This document shows positions 17,861 through 25,819 of a stretch of DNA of 64,000 nt, one piece after another; within the stretch, counting starts at the first letter, position 1; each line of letters opens with the position of its first letter. The translations under genes and the position numbers were made by a program. The stretch is taken from positions 58,810-122,809 of the forward strand of contig JAFTRI010000008.1 in the NCBI GenBank assembly GCA_017462345.1. Reading direction: 5' to 3'. The notes below the pieces were generated by a model. The model ran no database searches, was not told where the DNA came from, and saw only the letters and a program-made list of their open reading frames with translations. The stretch is from Muribaculaceae bacterium. Its GTDB lineage: Bacteria; Bacteroidota; Bacteroidia; Bacteroidales; Muribaculaceae.

Positions 17861-19147
17861 ATGACCGCCTACGATGACGCAATAGAGTTCCTGTACACCC
17901 GGCTGCCAATGTTCCAGCGTGAAGGAGCGCCCGCCTATAAGCCCGGTTTAGACAACGTCCGTCTGCTTGATGACATATTCGGCAGGCCACATACCAAATA
18001 TCCTACAATACACATCGCCGGGACAAACGGGAAAGGCTCCACCGCCCATACCATTGCAGCCATACTGCAATCAGCCGGCTACAGGACCGGACTGTACACA
18101 TCACCCCACCTGGTCGACTTCCGCGAGCGCATACGTGTAAACGGGCAAATGATACCGCACGGCTCTGTATGCGACTTTGTCCAACGATACAAGTCTATGC
18201 AACCGGAATGCCACCCCTCATTTTTCGAACTGACGATGATGATGGCATTTGAGCACTTCAATCGCGAAAAGGTGGACATCGCCGTAATCGAGACAGGTCT
18301 CGGAGGACGTCTTGACAGCACCAATATCATATCCCCCATATTGAGTATCATTACCAATATCTCCTTTGACCACACGGCATTTCTCGGCAATACTCTCACC
18401 GAAATAGCGACAGAAAAAGCAGGTATAATAAAACCCGGAATCCCGGTAATCATCGGTGAAGCCAAAGGTGAAGTAAAGGATGTATTCATCGCGAGAGCAT
18501 CTAAAGAGCATGCCCCGATATATTTTGCCGAGGAGAACGGCACATACTCATCAGCGGAGTACATCGGCGGAAAACTTCTATACAAGGGCACACGGTTCGG
18601 GGACATAACAGGAGAACTCACCGGAGAGTGCCAACCAAAAAACAGTGCCACAATACTCACCGCCATTGAGCGGCTCATAGCCGACGGCTGGGAGATTTCC
18701 GAAGAAGCGGTAAAAAAAGGGTTCATGAACGTGTGCGGACTCACCGGACTTGCCGGACGCTGGATGACTGTCAGCGACACACCGCTTGTGATATGCGACA
18801 CAGGACACAACACCGGAGGATGGGAATATATATCCCGACAACTGTCAGCCCTTCCAGGACGCAAGCACATGGTAATAGGCTTCGTTAACGACAAAGACAT
18901 ATCCCACATCCTCGACATGATGCCCAAGGACGCACAATACTATTTCACGCAGGCGTCTATTCCCCGGGCACTCCCTGCCGGGGAACTTGCATCAATCGCT
19001 TTGGCAAAAGGAATGAAAGGTGAAGCCTACGATACCGTTGCCCATGCCTATAGGAAAGCTCTCGGCAACACTACAGGAAGCGACACCGTATTCATCGGCG
19101 GAAGCACATTCATTGTCGCCGATTTTCTTACGGCATTACATGATTAA
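17861..19147 (+). CDS. folC: Bifunctional folylpolyglutamate/dihydrofolate synthase
   Basis: A 428-residue Mur-ligase-like enzyme that adds glutamate to dihydropteroate and folates. Visible are the ATP loop IAGTNGKGSTAHTIAAIL, the TSPHLVDFRERIRVNG motif, ETGLGGRLDSTN, and the Mur-ligase C-terminal CDTGHNTGGWEY. It is translationally linked to the chromate transporter genes by a short spacing, which is not functionally obvious. folK, another folate enzyme, is elsewhere in the window. The stop overlaps the convergent ridA gene by 4 bases. Confidence 0.95.
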   Translation: MTAYDDAIEFLYTRLPMFQREGAPAYKPGLDNVRLLDDIFGRPHTKYPTIHIAGTNGKGSTAHTIAAILQSAGYRTGLYTSPHLVDFRERIRVNGQMIPHGSVCDFVQRYKSMQPECHPSFFELTMMMAFEHFNREKVDIAVIETGLGGRLDSTNIISPILSIITNISFDHTAFLGNTLTEIATEKAGIIKPGIPVIIGEAKGEVKDVFIARASKEHAPIYFAEENGTYSSAEYIGGKLLYKGTRFGDITGELTGECQPKNSATILTAIERLIADGWEISEEAVKKGFMNVCGLTGLAGRWMTVSDTPLVICDTGHNTGGWEYISRQLSALPGRKHMVIGFVNDKDISHILDMMPKDAQYYFTQASIPRALPAGELASIALAKGMKGEAYDTVAHAYRKALGNTTGSDTVFIGGSTFIVADFLTALHD

Positions 19148-19518
19148 CGGGTAGCGATAACCTCTATTTCCACCAGAACCTGTTTGGGAAGTTCACGGAC
19201 AGCGACAGCCGACCGTGCAGGGAACGGCGCGGTAAACTCCTGGGCATACACCTCATTCATTTCCCCGAACAAAGCCATGTCGGCAAGAAATACCGTTGTC
19301 TTGACCACATTCTCAATCGAAAGACCGGCAGCCGCAAGTATTGCCTTAATGTTGGCAATCGACTGTGCCGTCTGGGCTTTTATCCCCTCAGGGATATTCC
19401 CGTTGGCCGGATTGACAGGAATCTGTCCGGAAATAAACACAAATGCACCGGCATCTATAGCCTGGCTGTAAGGGCCGATTGCTCCGGGAGCCTTATCGGT
19501 AGAAACAATATTCTTCAT
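19144..19518 (-). CDS. ridA: RidA family reactive intermediate deaminase
   Basis: A 124-residue member of the YjgF/YER057c/UK114 family, which hydrolyses reactive enamine/imine intermediates released by PLP enzymes. Motifs: GPYSQAI, FISGQIPVNP, and the C-terminal FPARSAVAVRELPKQVLVEIE with the conserved Arg that binds the substrate carboxylate. I chose the ATG at 19518; the open frame begins 6 bases earlier at a TTG. It converges on folC with a 4-base overlap. Confidence 0.92.
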   Translation of the reverse strand: MKNIVSTDKAPGAIGPYSQAIDAGAFVFISGQIPVNPANGNIPEGIKAQTAQSIANIKAILAAAGLSIENVVKTTVFLADMALFGEMNEVYAQEFTAPFPARSAVAVRELPKQVLVEIEVIATR

Positions 19519-19609
19519 TTTCAATATATTTTGGTTGTCTCAGAAGTTGTTTAAACTTTATTCCGGAATCTTTTAAAACCGTTTTTCAAGATAAAATTCA
19601 ATCAGTTTC

Positions 19610-20962
19610 TCATATTTCCTTTATCTTAATATCGGCAATCAGCACATTCCCTGCCGATCCCGCCCTCTGCACATCAGCATTGTCGACCACTCCCGACACC
19701 GGCTCAAAACGCTCGTCAAAATGCGGTATAAACCGCGTCGCGCCATAATTGTCAAGCGTATTAAGCAACTCTCCCACTGTCAGCCGGCTTACATCCTTGG
19801 CAGGCAGGACGGCAAGCTCGCCATCATCATCCTCATCTGCCACACGCGACAGTATCCGGGCATCGATAAGGTCACTTACTATTTCACCAACAAGACGCGT
19901 AGGCATATCGTAATCCTTAACAAAATCAGCGACACGCATAGCCCCACCTCCTTCAATAAAACGTCTTACAACAACAGCCATTACGGCAACCGTGACCTTA
20001 CGGCGATAATCCACCGAGATATTTTTTATCTCCGACGAGAAGCTGAAACGGAATATATTCTGCGATGAATAGCATATTACCGCACCTGACAGGCATATCA
20101 CCCACACAAACTGCATCCATATCAGAAACAGCGGCAGAAACGAGAAACTGCCATATATGGCGTTATACTTGGCAACATACATCTGCCCCGAGACAAAAAG
20201 CCACTGCAACACCTGAAACGCCGTTCCGGAAATAATCCCGGCAACAAACGCATTCCTGAACCTGACCTTGGTGTTGGGAACAAGCACATACATCCCGGCA
20301 AAGAAAAGCCACGTCAATATATAGGTAGCGACATCGAGCAGCACAGGGAATACAGGCGACAAGAAACGGAATGCAATCGCATCCTGCAACGTCGACGACA
20401 TGAATATCGACAAGCCGCTCGCACATATCATCAGCACCGGCAATATCAGGAATATCGCTGTATAATCCGTAACCTTACGCCATATCCCGCGACCCTTCTT
20501 CACTCCCCACACCACATTGAACGACTCTTCCACACTGCCGACAAGCGAAATCAGTGTCCACAACAGGAACACGATACCCACCCCGACAAAAACGCCCTCA
20601 GACGCCTGCGCGAGATAAGAATCCACAAATCCGAACGCCTGTTCGAGAGCCTTGCGCTGCGCCGGAAAATAGTTGAACAACTGGGTCTGCAACAAATTCT
20701 GGAAACCGAAACCGCGGCCTATAGCAAACACCAGAGCCAATGCCGGGACAATCGCCAGCATCGTACGGTAGGTCAATGCCGCGGCACGGGACTGCAAATC
20801 GGCATTCAGGAATGAGCTGACCGACAGGTTCAACGTCTTTATCAAGTCTATACGCCAATCATTACGGGTATCCGCCCACACCCCACGGCAACAGTACTCC
20901 CACACACGCATGAACCACGCCTTCAACGCCATCATTCCTTGTTTAGCTTTTCCCGATTCCAT
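19610..20962 (-). CDS. YihY/BrkB-family inner-membrane protein
   Basis: A 450-residue protein with the YihY core: RAAALTYRTMLAIVPALALVFAIG, then about six membrane helices including a segment LWTLISLVGSVEESFNVVWGV. A soluble C-terminal region of about 130 residues resembles a small winged-helix-like domain (ADFVKDYDMPTRLVGEIVSDLIDARIL), an extension seen in longer family members. Older annotations as RNase BN are wrong for this family. The function is not established. The ATG at 20962 follows a TATATTTG box. Confidence 0.85.
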   Translation of the reverse strand: MESGKAKQGMMALKAWFMRVWEYCCRGVWADTRNDWRIDLIKTLNLSVSSFLNADLQSRAAALTYRTMLAIVPALALVFAIGRGFGFQNLLQTQLFNYFPAQRKALEQAFGFVDSYLAQASEGVFVGVGIVFLLWTLISLVGSVEESFNVVWGVKKGRGIWRKVTDYTAIFLILPVLMICASGLSIFMSSTLQDAIAFRFLSPVFPVLLDVATYILTWLFFAGMYVLVPNTKVRFRNAFVAGIISGTAFQVLQWLFVSGQMYVAKYNAIYGSFSFLPLFLIWMQFVWVICLSGAVICYSSQNIFRFSFSSEIKNISVDYRRKVTVAVMAVVVRRFIEGGGAMRVADFVKDYDMPTRLVGEIVSDLIDARILSRVADEDDDGELAVLPAKDVSRLTVGELLNTLDNYGATRFIPHFDERFEPVSGVVDNADVQRAGSAGNVLIADIKIKEI

Positions 20963-20983
20963 CCTCAACGGTTATTTGGATTA

Positions 20984-20991
20984 CAAATATA
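20984..20991 (-). promoter_or_regulatory. -7 promoter box for yihY
   Basis: TATATTTG on the minus strand, 22 bases upstream of the chosen ATG. Confidence 0.5.
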
Positions 20992-21020
20992 ACACTTTAC
21001 CCACCCATGTCAAAAAAAAT

Positions 21021-21413
21021 AAGCAGCCGGGCTATAAGCCGGGTTATGTCATCGAAACCACTACCTACTGAGAGGGACGGTCCGATGATCCGTCATTTAT
21101 CTGAACGGCATGTTGCCATACCGCTTTAGCAGCCTACCCCCCGGCAATGGACGAGCAGCCCTTGAATGCCGGTATACTTGACCTTGCAACCCATAAGACG
21201 TGCGGCACACAATATCACTATTGCATCCGGTGGGCTCTTACCCCGCCTTTTCACCCTTGCCGAGCCACCACGTGGCTTGGCGGTTGTTCTCTGTCACGTT
21301 ACTCTACCATCACTGATAGCTTCCCGTTAGGAAATATGGTGCTCTGCGTTGCCCGGACTTTCCTCTCGCCCCCCGATACGTGAGCGAGCGACGGATCGCC
21401 CGACTGCATTTCT
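21021..21413 (-). ncRNA. rnpB: RNase P RNA (bacterial class A)
   Basis: The catalytic RNA that trims tRNA 5' ends. On the minus strand the conserved GAGGAAAGTCCGGGC lies near the 5' end and the partner ACATAACCCGGCTTA near the 3' end. The terminal P1 helix is visible: GCAGTCGGGC (21407-21398) pairs with GCCCGGCTGC (21032-21023) with one G-U. The size of about 390 bases fits class A. A TACTTTTG box with a TTTG element 19 bases upstream gives a start near 21414. The protein partner gene is not in the window. Confidence 0.95.
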
Positions 21414-21418
21414 CTTTG

Positions 21419-21449
21419 CAAAAGTAGCCCAAATCCATGTAACGGCAAA
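21419..21449 (-). promoter_or_regulatory. Promoter of rnpB (-33 TTTG and -7 TACTTTTG)
   Basis: The -7 box is at 21419-21426 and TTTG at 21446-21449, with a 19-base spacer: the textbook Bacteroidetes arrangement. Confidence 0.7.
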
Positions 21450-21486
21450 ATATCGTATTCGCTAAAATTCTCGGCATCTCGGCCGG

Positions 21487-22452
21487 TCAGGTCATCTTTA
21501 TATCCTGCAATTTCACCAGCTTGTTGACTATCGCATAAATCGTCAGACCGGCCGGAGTGTGTATCTGCAACTTTGTCGCGATATTCCGGCGATGGGTCGT
21601 AACCGTATGTATCGAGATGCACAGGCTGTCAGCAATCTCCTTGTTTGCCATACCCTTGGCCACACAACCTATTATCTCTTTCTCCCGCTGGCTCAGAGCC
21701 TCCAACTTCTCGCCACCCTCTTCATTCTCCACTTGGGCAGCTACGGATGCCGCCTTCCCCCGTTTCTTCAAGGACTTTTCAAGACGCTCCACCACAGGGA
21801 CAAACAGATTGTCCTCAACCTGACAATGATACCCGAGATCCTGCTCGCAATTTATTATGTCAAACAGCACGGCATTCAACAAGTCATTTTCTTTCTCCGG
21901 ATAATATCTTATGATTATATCCTTCAGTTCCTTCAGCTTAAGCTCTATATGATTATGCTTGTCGGCAAACATCGATATCTTATATCCTCCGTCACATTCA
22001 CCGCGCAACAGGCTGCCGACATACTCAAACACCGTATCATTCTCATACTCCATGTGACGCCTCACCTCCATGACATATTCATCAAAGAACCTCAGCACCA
22101 GGAATGCCACATCATCCGTCCCGGAACAGTCTATTGCCTCTATCAGCTTGCGTCTTATTGCCGGAAGGCTGAAATCCAGGAAATACACATGGGCACGTTT
22201 AAGGTAATCCGTCAGCGACGGCAAGGAAATCGTTTCTGCCTCATAGCCATGTTTCTTTTCGCTTATATAATTGGCCACAGCCAGAAAAGTACCCGCGTCA
22301 ACCCCCTGATCCTTGCATATTTCACCTACCGTCTTGTCCCCGAAACCGAGTGAAATCCCGAATCGGCTCATTACCATAAGCAACGAACTGTTATCATTTA
22401 TGAGATCACTCATCTTATCGGCCGCACGGTATTCCGACAACTTTTTCATCAT
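21487..22452 (-). CDS. Hemerythrin-like (RIC/ScdA-type) domain fused to LuxR DNA-binding domain
   Basis: A 321-residue fusion. Residues about 10-65 resemble the N-terminal domain of RIC/ScdA iron-cluster repair proteins (SDLINDNSSLLMVMSRFGI, then KTVGEICKDQGVD). Residues about 80-225 form a four-helix hemerythrin-like region with likely di-iron ligands His88, His133/Glu137, His168/Glu170 and His209/Glu213. Residues about 250-315 are a LuxR helix-turn-helix (LSQREKEIIGCVAKGMANKEIA, HTVTTHRRNIATKL). I infer a transcription factor whose DNA binding responds to O2, NO or iron through a di-iron site. It is the third gene of an operon divergent from the porin-imelysin operon and may regulate it. 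The ligand assignment is by eye. Confidence 0.82.
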   Translation of the reverse strand: MMKKLSEYRAADKMSDLINDNSSLLMVMSRFGISLGFGDKTVGEICKDQGVDAGTFLAVANYISEKKHGYEAETISLPSLTDYLKRAHVYFLDFSLPAIRRKLIEAIDCSGTDDVAFLVLRFFDEYVMEVRRHMEYENDTVFEYVGSLLRGECDGGYKISMFADKHNHIELKLKELKDIIIRYYPEKENDLLNAVLFDIINCEQDLGYHCQVEDNLFVPVVERLEKSLKKRGKAASVAAQVENEEGGEKLEALSQREKEIIGCVAKGMANKEIADSLCISIHTVTTHRRNIATKLQIHTPAGLTIYAIVNKLVKLQDIKMT

Positions 22453-22457
22453 TACCG

Positions 22458-22790
22458 TTATTTATTGTTTTCTTCGTTATCCCACGGATAAGTCCTTTTA
22501 GGGTTACGGGGAAACCATCCTTTTTTCACCCGCTGCTCCTGTTCAAACAGTTCAAGTATCGTCCATAATGATGAAAACGCGACTATTCCGGCAAGTACCG
22601 AAAGGAATATATCATCCAAAGCTATCGATGCCGCCACACCGGCAAGCCCCAGCAGAAGGAATATCCACCAGCACCGCGTCCCCCAATAATACTCACATTT
22701 GATTACTATAGGATGGAACACCCCTATAACAAGAAAAGTGCATATCCCGAGAGTTAGCCCCATAAGTCCATTTTCTTCAAGCCATTCCAT
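22458..22790 (-). CDS. DUF4491-type small membrane protein
   Basis: A 110-residue protein with three hydrophobic helices (GLMGLTLGICTFLVIGVFHP, CWWIFLLLGLAGVAASIAL, and FLSVLAGIVAFSSLWTI) and a basic tail ending WFPRNPKRTYPWDNEENN. The pattern and the HPIVIKCEYYWG segment match what I remember of DUF4491, a Bacteroidetes family of unknown function. The ATG at 22790 was chosen; the frame is open further but would overlap the upstream gene. It lies between the small membrane protein and the hemerythrin-LuxR gene with 4-5 base gaps, so all three are one transcript. Confidence 0.72.
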   Translation of the reverse strand: MEWLEENGLMGLTLGICTFLVIGVFHPIVIKCEYYWGTRCWWIFLLLGLAGVAASIALDDIFLSVLAGIVAFSSLWTILELFEQEQRVKKGWFPRNPKRTYPWDNEENNK

Positions 22791-22794
22791 AATT

Positions 22795-23046
22795 CTAACG
22801 TTTACTCCTGTATATCTGTAGTCCGCAATACATGGCAACAAGTATAGAGACCCAGAATATACTGATTAATAACAGATAATGATTGTAAAGATATTCATTT
22901 TCGCCGGATACTCCGTCATTCAGGCACAAAATACATCGGCATTCCGGATTATCGGCATCATGCGACATTACCGACCATGCTAAATAGACACTACTGCATA
23001 CCAGAATTGCGGTACTTACCCACATTATTTTCCTATATCTCTCCAT
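22795..23046 (-). CDS. Small membrane protein with extracytoplasmic Cys cluster
   Basis: An 83-residue protein with one helix near each end (residues about 7-27 and 58-76). Between them is a polar loop containing CRCILC (three Cys within six residues) after a DADNPE segment, and a Tyr/Asn-rich stretch. The Cys cluster could bind metal or form redox-active disulfides. I do not recognise the family. It is the first gene of the operon with DUF4491 and the hemerythrin-LuxR regulator and follows a TAATTTTG box, so it is likely real. Confidence 0.68.
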   Translation of the reverse strand: MERYRKIMWVSTAILVCSSVYLAWSVMSHDADNPECRCILCLNDGVSGENEYLYNHYLLLISIFWVSILVAMYCGLQIYRSKR

Positions 23047-23086
23047 CGGTGCATCGCGCTACCTGCTATAATTATTGATTTTTTTA

Positions 23087-23094
23087 CAAAATTA
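23087..23094 (-). promoter_or_regulatory. -7 promoter box for the hemerythrin-LuxR operon
   Basis: TAATTTTG on the minus strand, with a leader of about 37 bases to the ATG at 23046. Confidence 0.55.
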
Positions 23095-23113
23095 TACCCG
23101 TTCCAGATGCGAT

Positions 23114-23189
23114 GCAATACCCAAAAATGAGTACTTGAACTCACGTCACGGCTCTCCAAATACCTTAATATTGGGTATTGCTACTCATT
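23114..23189. promoter_or_regulatory. Nested inverted repeats between two divergent promoters
   Basis: GCAATACCCAA (23114-23124) recurs inverted as TTGGGTATTGC (23171-23181). AATGAGTA (23126-23133) recurs inverted as TACTCATT (23182-23189). In addition TGAGT (23128-23132) and ACTCA (23139-23143) form a dyad, and GGGTA-TTGC-TACTC is a near-dyad at the right copy. The right copy overlaps the -33 region of the porin promoter. This looks like paired operators for a dimeric regulator; the hemerythrin-LuxR protein encoded nearby is the natural candidate. Confidence 0.55.
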
Positions 23190-23208
23190 TATCACGAAAA
23201 TAACTTTG
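23178..23208 (+). promoter_or_regulatory. Promoter of the porin-imelysin operon
   Basis: The -7 box TAACTTTG is at 23201-23208, with TTG at 23178-23180 and a 20-base spacer. The predicted leader is about 57 bases. Confidence 0.6.
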
Positions 23209-23271
23209 CACCGGAAAAGTCATTTTCTATCGAATGTTAATTTCTGCTGAATTTCATAAACACCTCACAAC

Positions 23272-24600
23272 ATGAAAAAGTTTTTTTTGCTTCTATGTTT
23301 GATAACCATCTGTCTGGGAGCTTCGGCTCATCAGAGTGAAGAAAGTAAAAAGGAATGCTGTAGCGCCGGGGAGAAATGTCCGGAGGAAAAACCTGAGAAA
23401 AAATCCAGGCTGACTCTGGGCGGATACGGTGAAGCCGTTTTTACCCGCAATTTTTACAGTGACAACTACATGCGCTACACCGACTCCGAAACCTATAAGA
23501 ACGACGACAGTCACGGACGTTTCGACCTGCCTCACGTGGTTCTGTATCTTGGCTATGATTTCGGAAAAGGCTGGAGTCTCGGGACTGAGATAGAATTTGA
23601 GCACGGTGGGACTGAGAGTGCAGTGGAAATCGAAGAAGAGGAAGCCGGAGAATACGAGTCGGAAGTAGAACGTGGCGGGGAAGTTGCATTGGAACAATTC
23701 TGGATTCAGAAATCGTTCTCAAAGGCTCTGAATCTCAAGATGGGACACATCATTGTTCCGGTCGGCGCAACTAACCAGTACCACATGCCTACGGAATTCT
23801 TCACAAACTACCGTCCCGAAGGCGAGAACACAATCATGCCCTGTACATGGCACGAAACCGGTATCAGCCTGTGGGGACGCCTCAAGGACTGGAGATACGA
23901 AGTCCTCTTCCTCCCCGGACTGGATTCCGACCGTTTCGGGCGTCAGGGATGGGTTCACGACGGAGCAGGAAGCCCCTATGAATTCAAGATTGCCAACGCC
24001 TATGCCGGAGCGGTACGTATCGACAACTACTCGGTCAAGGGCTTGCGCATGTCCGTGAGCGGATATATCGGAAATTCTTTCAAGAACACTTTAAGCGAGA
24101 CTCAAAACAAGAAATACGAAGGTGTCACTGGAACTGTAATGATCGGGGCTTTCGATTTTCAATATAATGACCACAACCTCATCGTTCGAGGCAACTTCGA
24201 TTACGGGCATCTCAGCGACTCCGAACTCATCACCAAGTATAACATGTCGATGCGCAAGGACTCGCCCTCTCCCAAACAGGCAGTAGGTTCCGACGCCATC
24301 GCAGCAGGGATTGAAGCCGGCTATGACATATTCTCTTTTTGGGAAAGCCTGAAATCACGCAACCAGAAATTCTATGTCTTCGGCAGATACGAATACTATG
24401 ACTCGATGTACAAGACCGAAGGCTCCATACAGGATTACGCCTGGTGCGGACGCCAGCGCATCGCAGCCGGGGTGAACTGGTATCCGATGAAAGACATCGT
24501 TATTAAAGGCGAGTACAGCCTCGGGCTGATTGAAAAGCCCTACAACAACGAGCCGGCAGTCTCCATCGGTGTTGCCTACTCCGGTTTCTTCACTAAATGA
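23272..24600 (+). CDS. Outer-membrane porin of the imelysin/di-heme operon
   Basis: A 442-residue predicted beta barrel. A signal peptide (MKKFFLLLCLITICLGASAH) is followed by a short Cys- and Lys/Glu-rich segment (KECCSAGEKCPEEKPEKK), unusual for a porin and a possible metal-binding arm. The barrel begins LTLGGYGEAVFTRNF and resembles phosphate-selective porin-like proteins (FDLPHVVLYLGYDFGKGWSL, MGHIIVPVG). Aromatic-rich strands run to the end (SIGVAYSGFFTK). It heads an operon with imelysin and a di-heme lipoprotein, so it may pass iron, haem or a small complex across the outer membrane; the substrate is inference. Confidence 0.8.
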   Translation: MKKFFLLLCLITICLGASAHQSEESKKECCSAGEKCPEEKPEKKSRLTLGGYGEAVFTRNFYSDNYMRYTDSETYKNDDSHGRFDLPHVVLYLGYDFGKGWSLGTEIEFEHGGTESAVEIEEEEAGEYESEVERGGEVALEQFWIQKSFSKALNLKMGHIIVPVGATNQYHMPTEFFTNYRPEGENTIMPCTWHETGISLWGRLKDWRYEVLFLPGLDSDRFGRQGWVHDGAGSPYEFKIANAYAGAVRIDNYSVKGLRMSVSGYIGNSFKNTLSETQNKKYEGVTGTVMIGAFDFQYNDHNLIVRGNFDYGHLSDSELITKYNMSMRKDSPSPKQAVGSDAIAAGIEAGYDIFSFWESLKSRNQKFYVFGRYEYYDSMYKTEGSIQDYAWCGRQRIAAGVNWYPMKDIVIKGEYSLGLIEKPYNNEPAVSIGVAYSGFFTK

Positions 24601-24637
24601 TTTTTATTTGATTGTTAAACCCATAATTCTAAGAAAA

Positions 24638-25804
24638 ATGAAAAAATTTCTCAAATTCCCTCTATGCTTGATCGGTGGTGCGATGATGGTCGCAGGAATA
24701 GCGGCATGTAGCGACGACGAGCCTGTGGAAACAGCATCTACCGACAAGGAGACCATGTTTAAGAACGCAATGGCACCATACGTCAACAACACCGTCATAC
24801 CGGCCTACAAGGGAATGGCCGACAACGCGATACTCATGTCCGACGCATGCAACGACATCTTCAACGCATTCGTCAGCGGGACATTGACTACCGACATGGT
24901 AAGGACTGCCGGTGGTCATTGGAATCTGTGCCGCGACTACTGGGAAAAAAGCGAGGCATTCCTTTACGGTGCAGCTGCCGACTACAACATCGACCCGCAC
25001 ATCGACTCATGGCCTCTTGACAAGAATGCGATGGATGATCAGCTCGCTGAACTTCGTGCAGGGAAAAATTGGACCATCGACAACAACGCCGGATACGGCT
25101 TGCTCGGATTCCACGCTGTCGAGTACATGCTTTTTGAACTGAGTGCCGACGGAAATTCATCCCTTCCGCACAACATCAACTACACCCGCGAAGAACTGAT
25201 CTACCTCTGCACTGTCGCCGAGGATCTCCGCAATCAGTGTATACGCCTTGAAGCAGCATGGGCAGGCATCGACAACGTTTCCTCCCGCAAACAGCAGATT
25301 CTCGCCGATGCCGAACTCGAACCGAGCTTTAACTATGGTTGGAGCATGATTAATGCCGGACAACCAAGAAGCCTCTACACAACCTATCAGGAAGCGGCTG
25401 AAACATTGATCCAGGGCTGTATCGACATTGCCGATGAAGTGGGAAACACCAAGATCGGACGTCCCGCCAATGCAGCAACCGAGGATGACAAGAACTACAT
25501 CGAGTCACCTTATAGCCTCAACTCCATCGTTGACTTCGAGGGGAACATCATCAGCATCCGCAACTCCTATCAGGGAAGCAATGAAGGGGATGCATCCATA
25601 AGCGACTACATCAAGACCGTGGATCCGGCTCTCGACACAAGGGTAAAACAACAGATTCAAGCCTCTATTGATGCCATCAAAGCAATTCCTGAACCTTTTG
25701 CCAAGAGTGCCTCCGGAGCGGCTGCCGACAAGGCGGTTACAGTTGTCGGCACCGACCTCGTCAATGTCCTTGAAGAAGTTATGTCAGCATTGTCCAAATA
25801 TTAA
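24638..25804 (+). CDS. Imelysin-family lipoprotein (iron-regulated IrpA-like)
   Basis: A 388-residue protein with lipobox IAAC (Cys24) and SDDEP after it. The imelysin domain covers the rest, with the signature GxHxxE as GFHAVE (Gly157, His159, Glu162) and a second conserved segment, NYGWSMINAGQPRSLY. Imelysins include IrpA of cyanobacteria and are linked to iron uptake; the peptidase activity once proposed is doubtful. The start at 24638 is chosen because it gives a clean lipoprotein signal. The porin stop lies 37 bases upstream and the di-heme gene starts 15 bases downstream. Confidence 0.92.
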   Translation: MKKFLKFPLCLIGGAMMVAGIAACSDDEPVETASTDKETMFKNAMAPYVNNTVIPAYKGMADNAILMSDACNDIFNAFVSGTLTTDMVRTAGGHWNLCRDYWEKSEAFLYGAAADYNIDPHIDSWPLDKNAMDDQLAELRAGKNWTIDNNAGYGLLGFHAVEYMLFELSADGNSSLPHNINYTREELIYLCTVAEDLRNQCIRLEAAWAGIDNVSSRKQQILADAELEPSFNYGWSMINAGQPRSLYTTYQEAAETLIQGCIDIADEVGNTKIGRPANAATEDDKNYIESPYSLNSIVDFEGNIISIRNSYQGSNEGDASISDYIKTVDPALDTRVKQQIQASIDAIKAIPEPFAKSASGAAADKAVTVVGTDLVNVLEEVMSALSKY

Positions 25805-25819
25805 TCAGCACGATAAATC

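Noticed and set aside
21147-21383. Open frame inside rnpB
   Set aside because: The region is fully explained by RNase P RNA, with P1 pairing and conserved core motifs.
23114-23189. CRISPR-like or tandem repeat in the divergent intergenic region
   Set aside because: The repeats are inverted and only two copies of each exist; they fit operators, and there are no spacers or cas genes.
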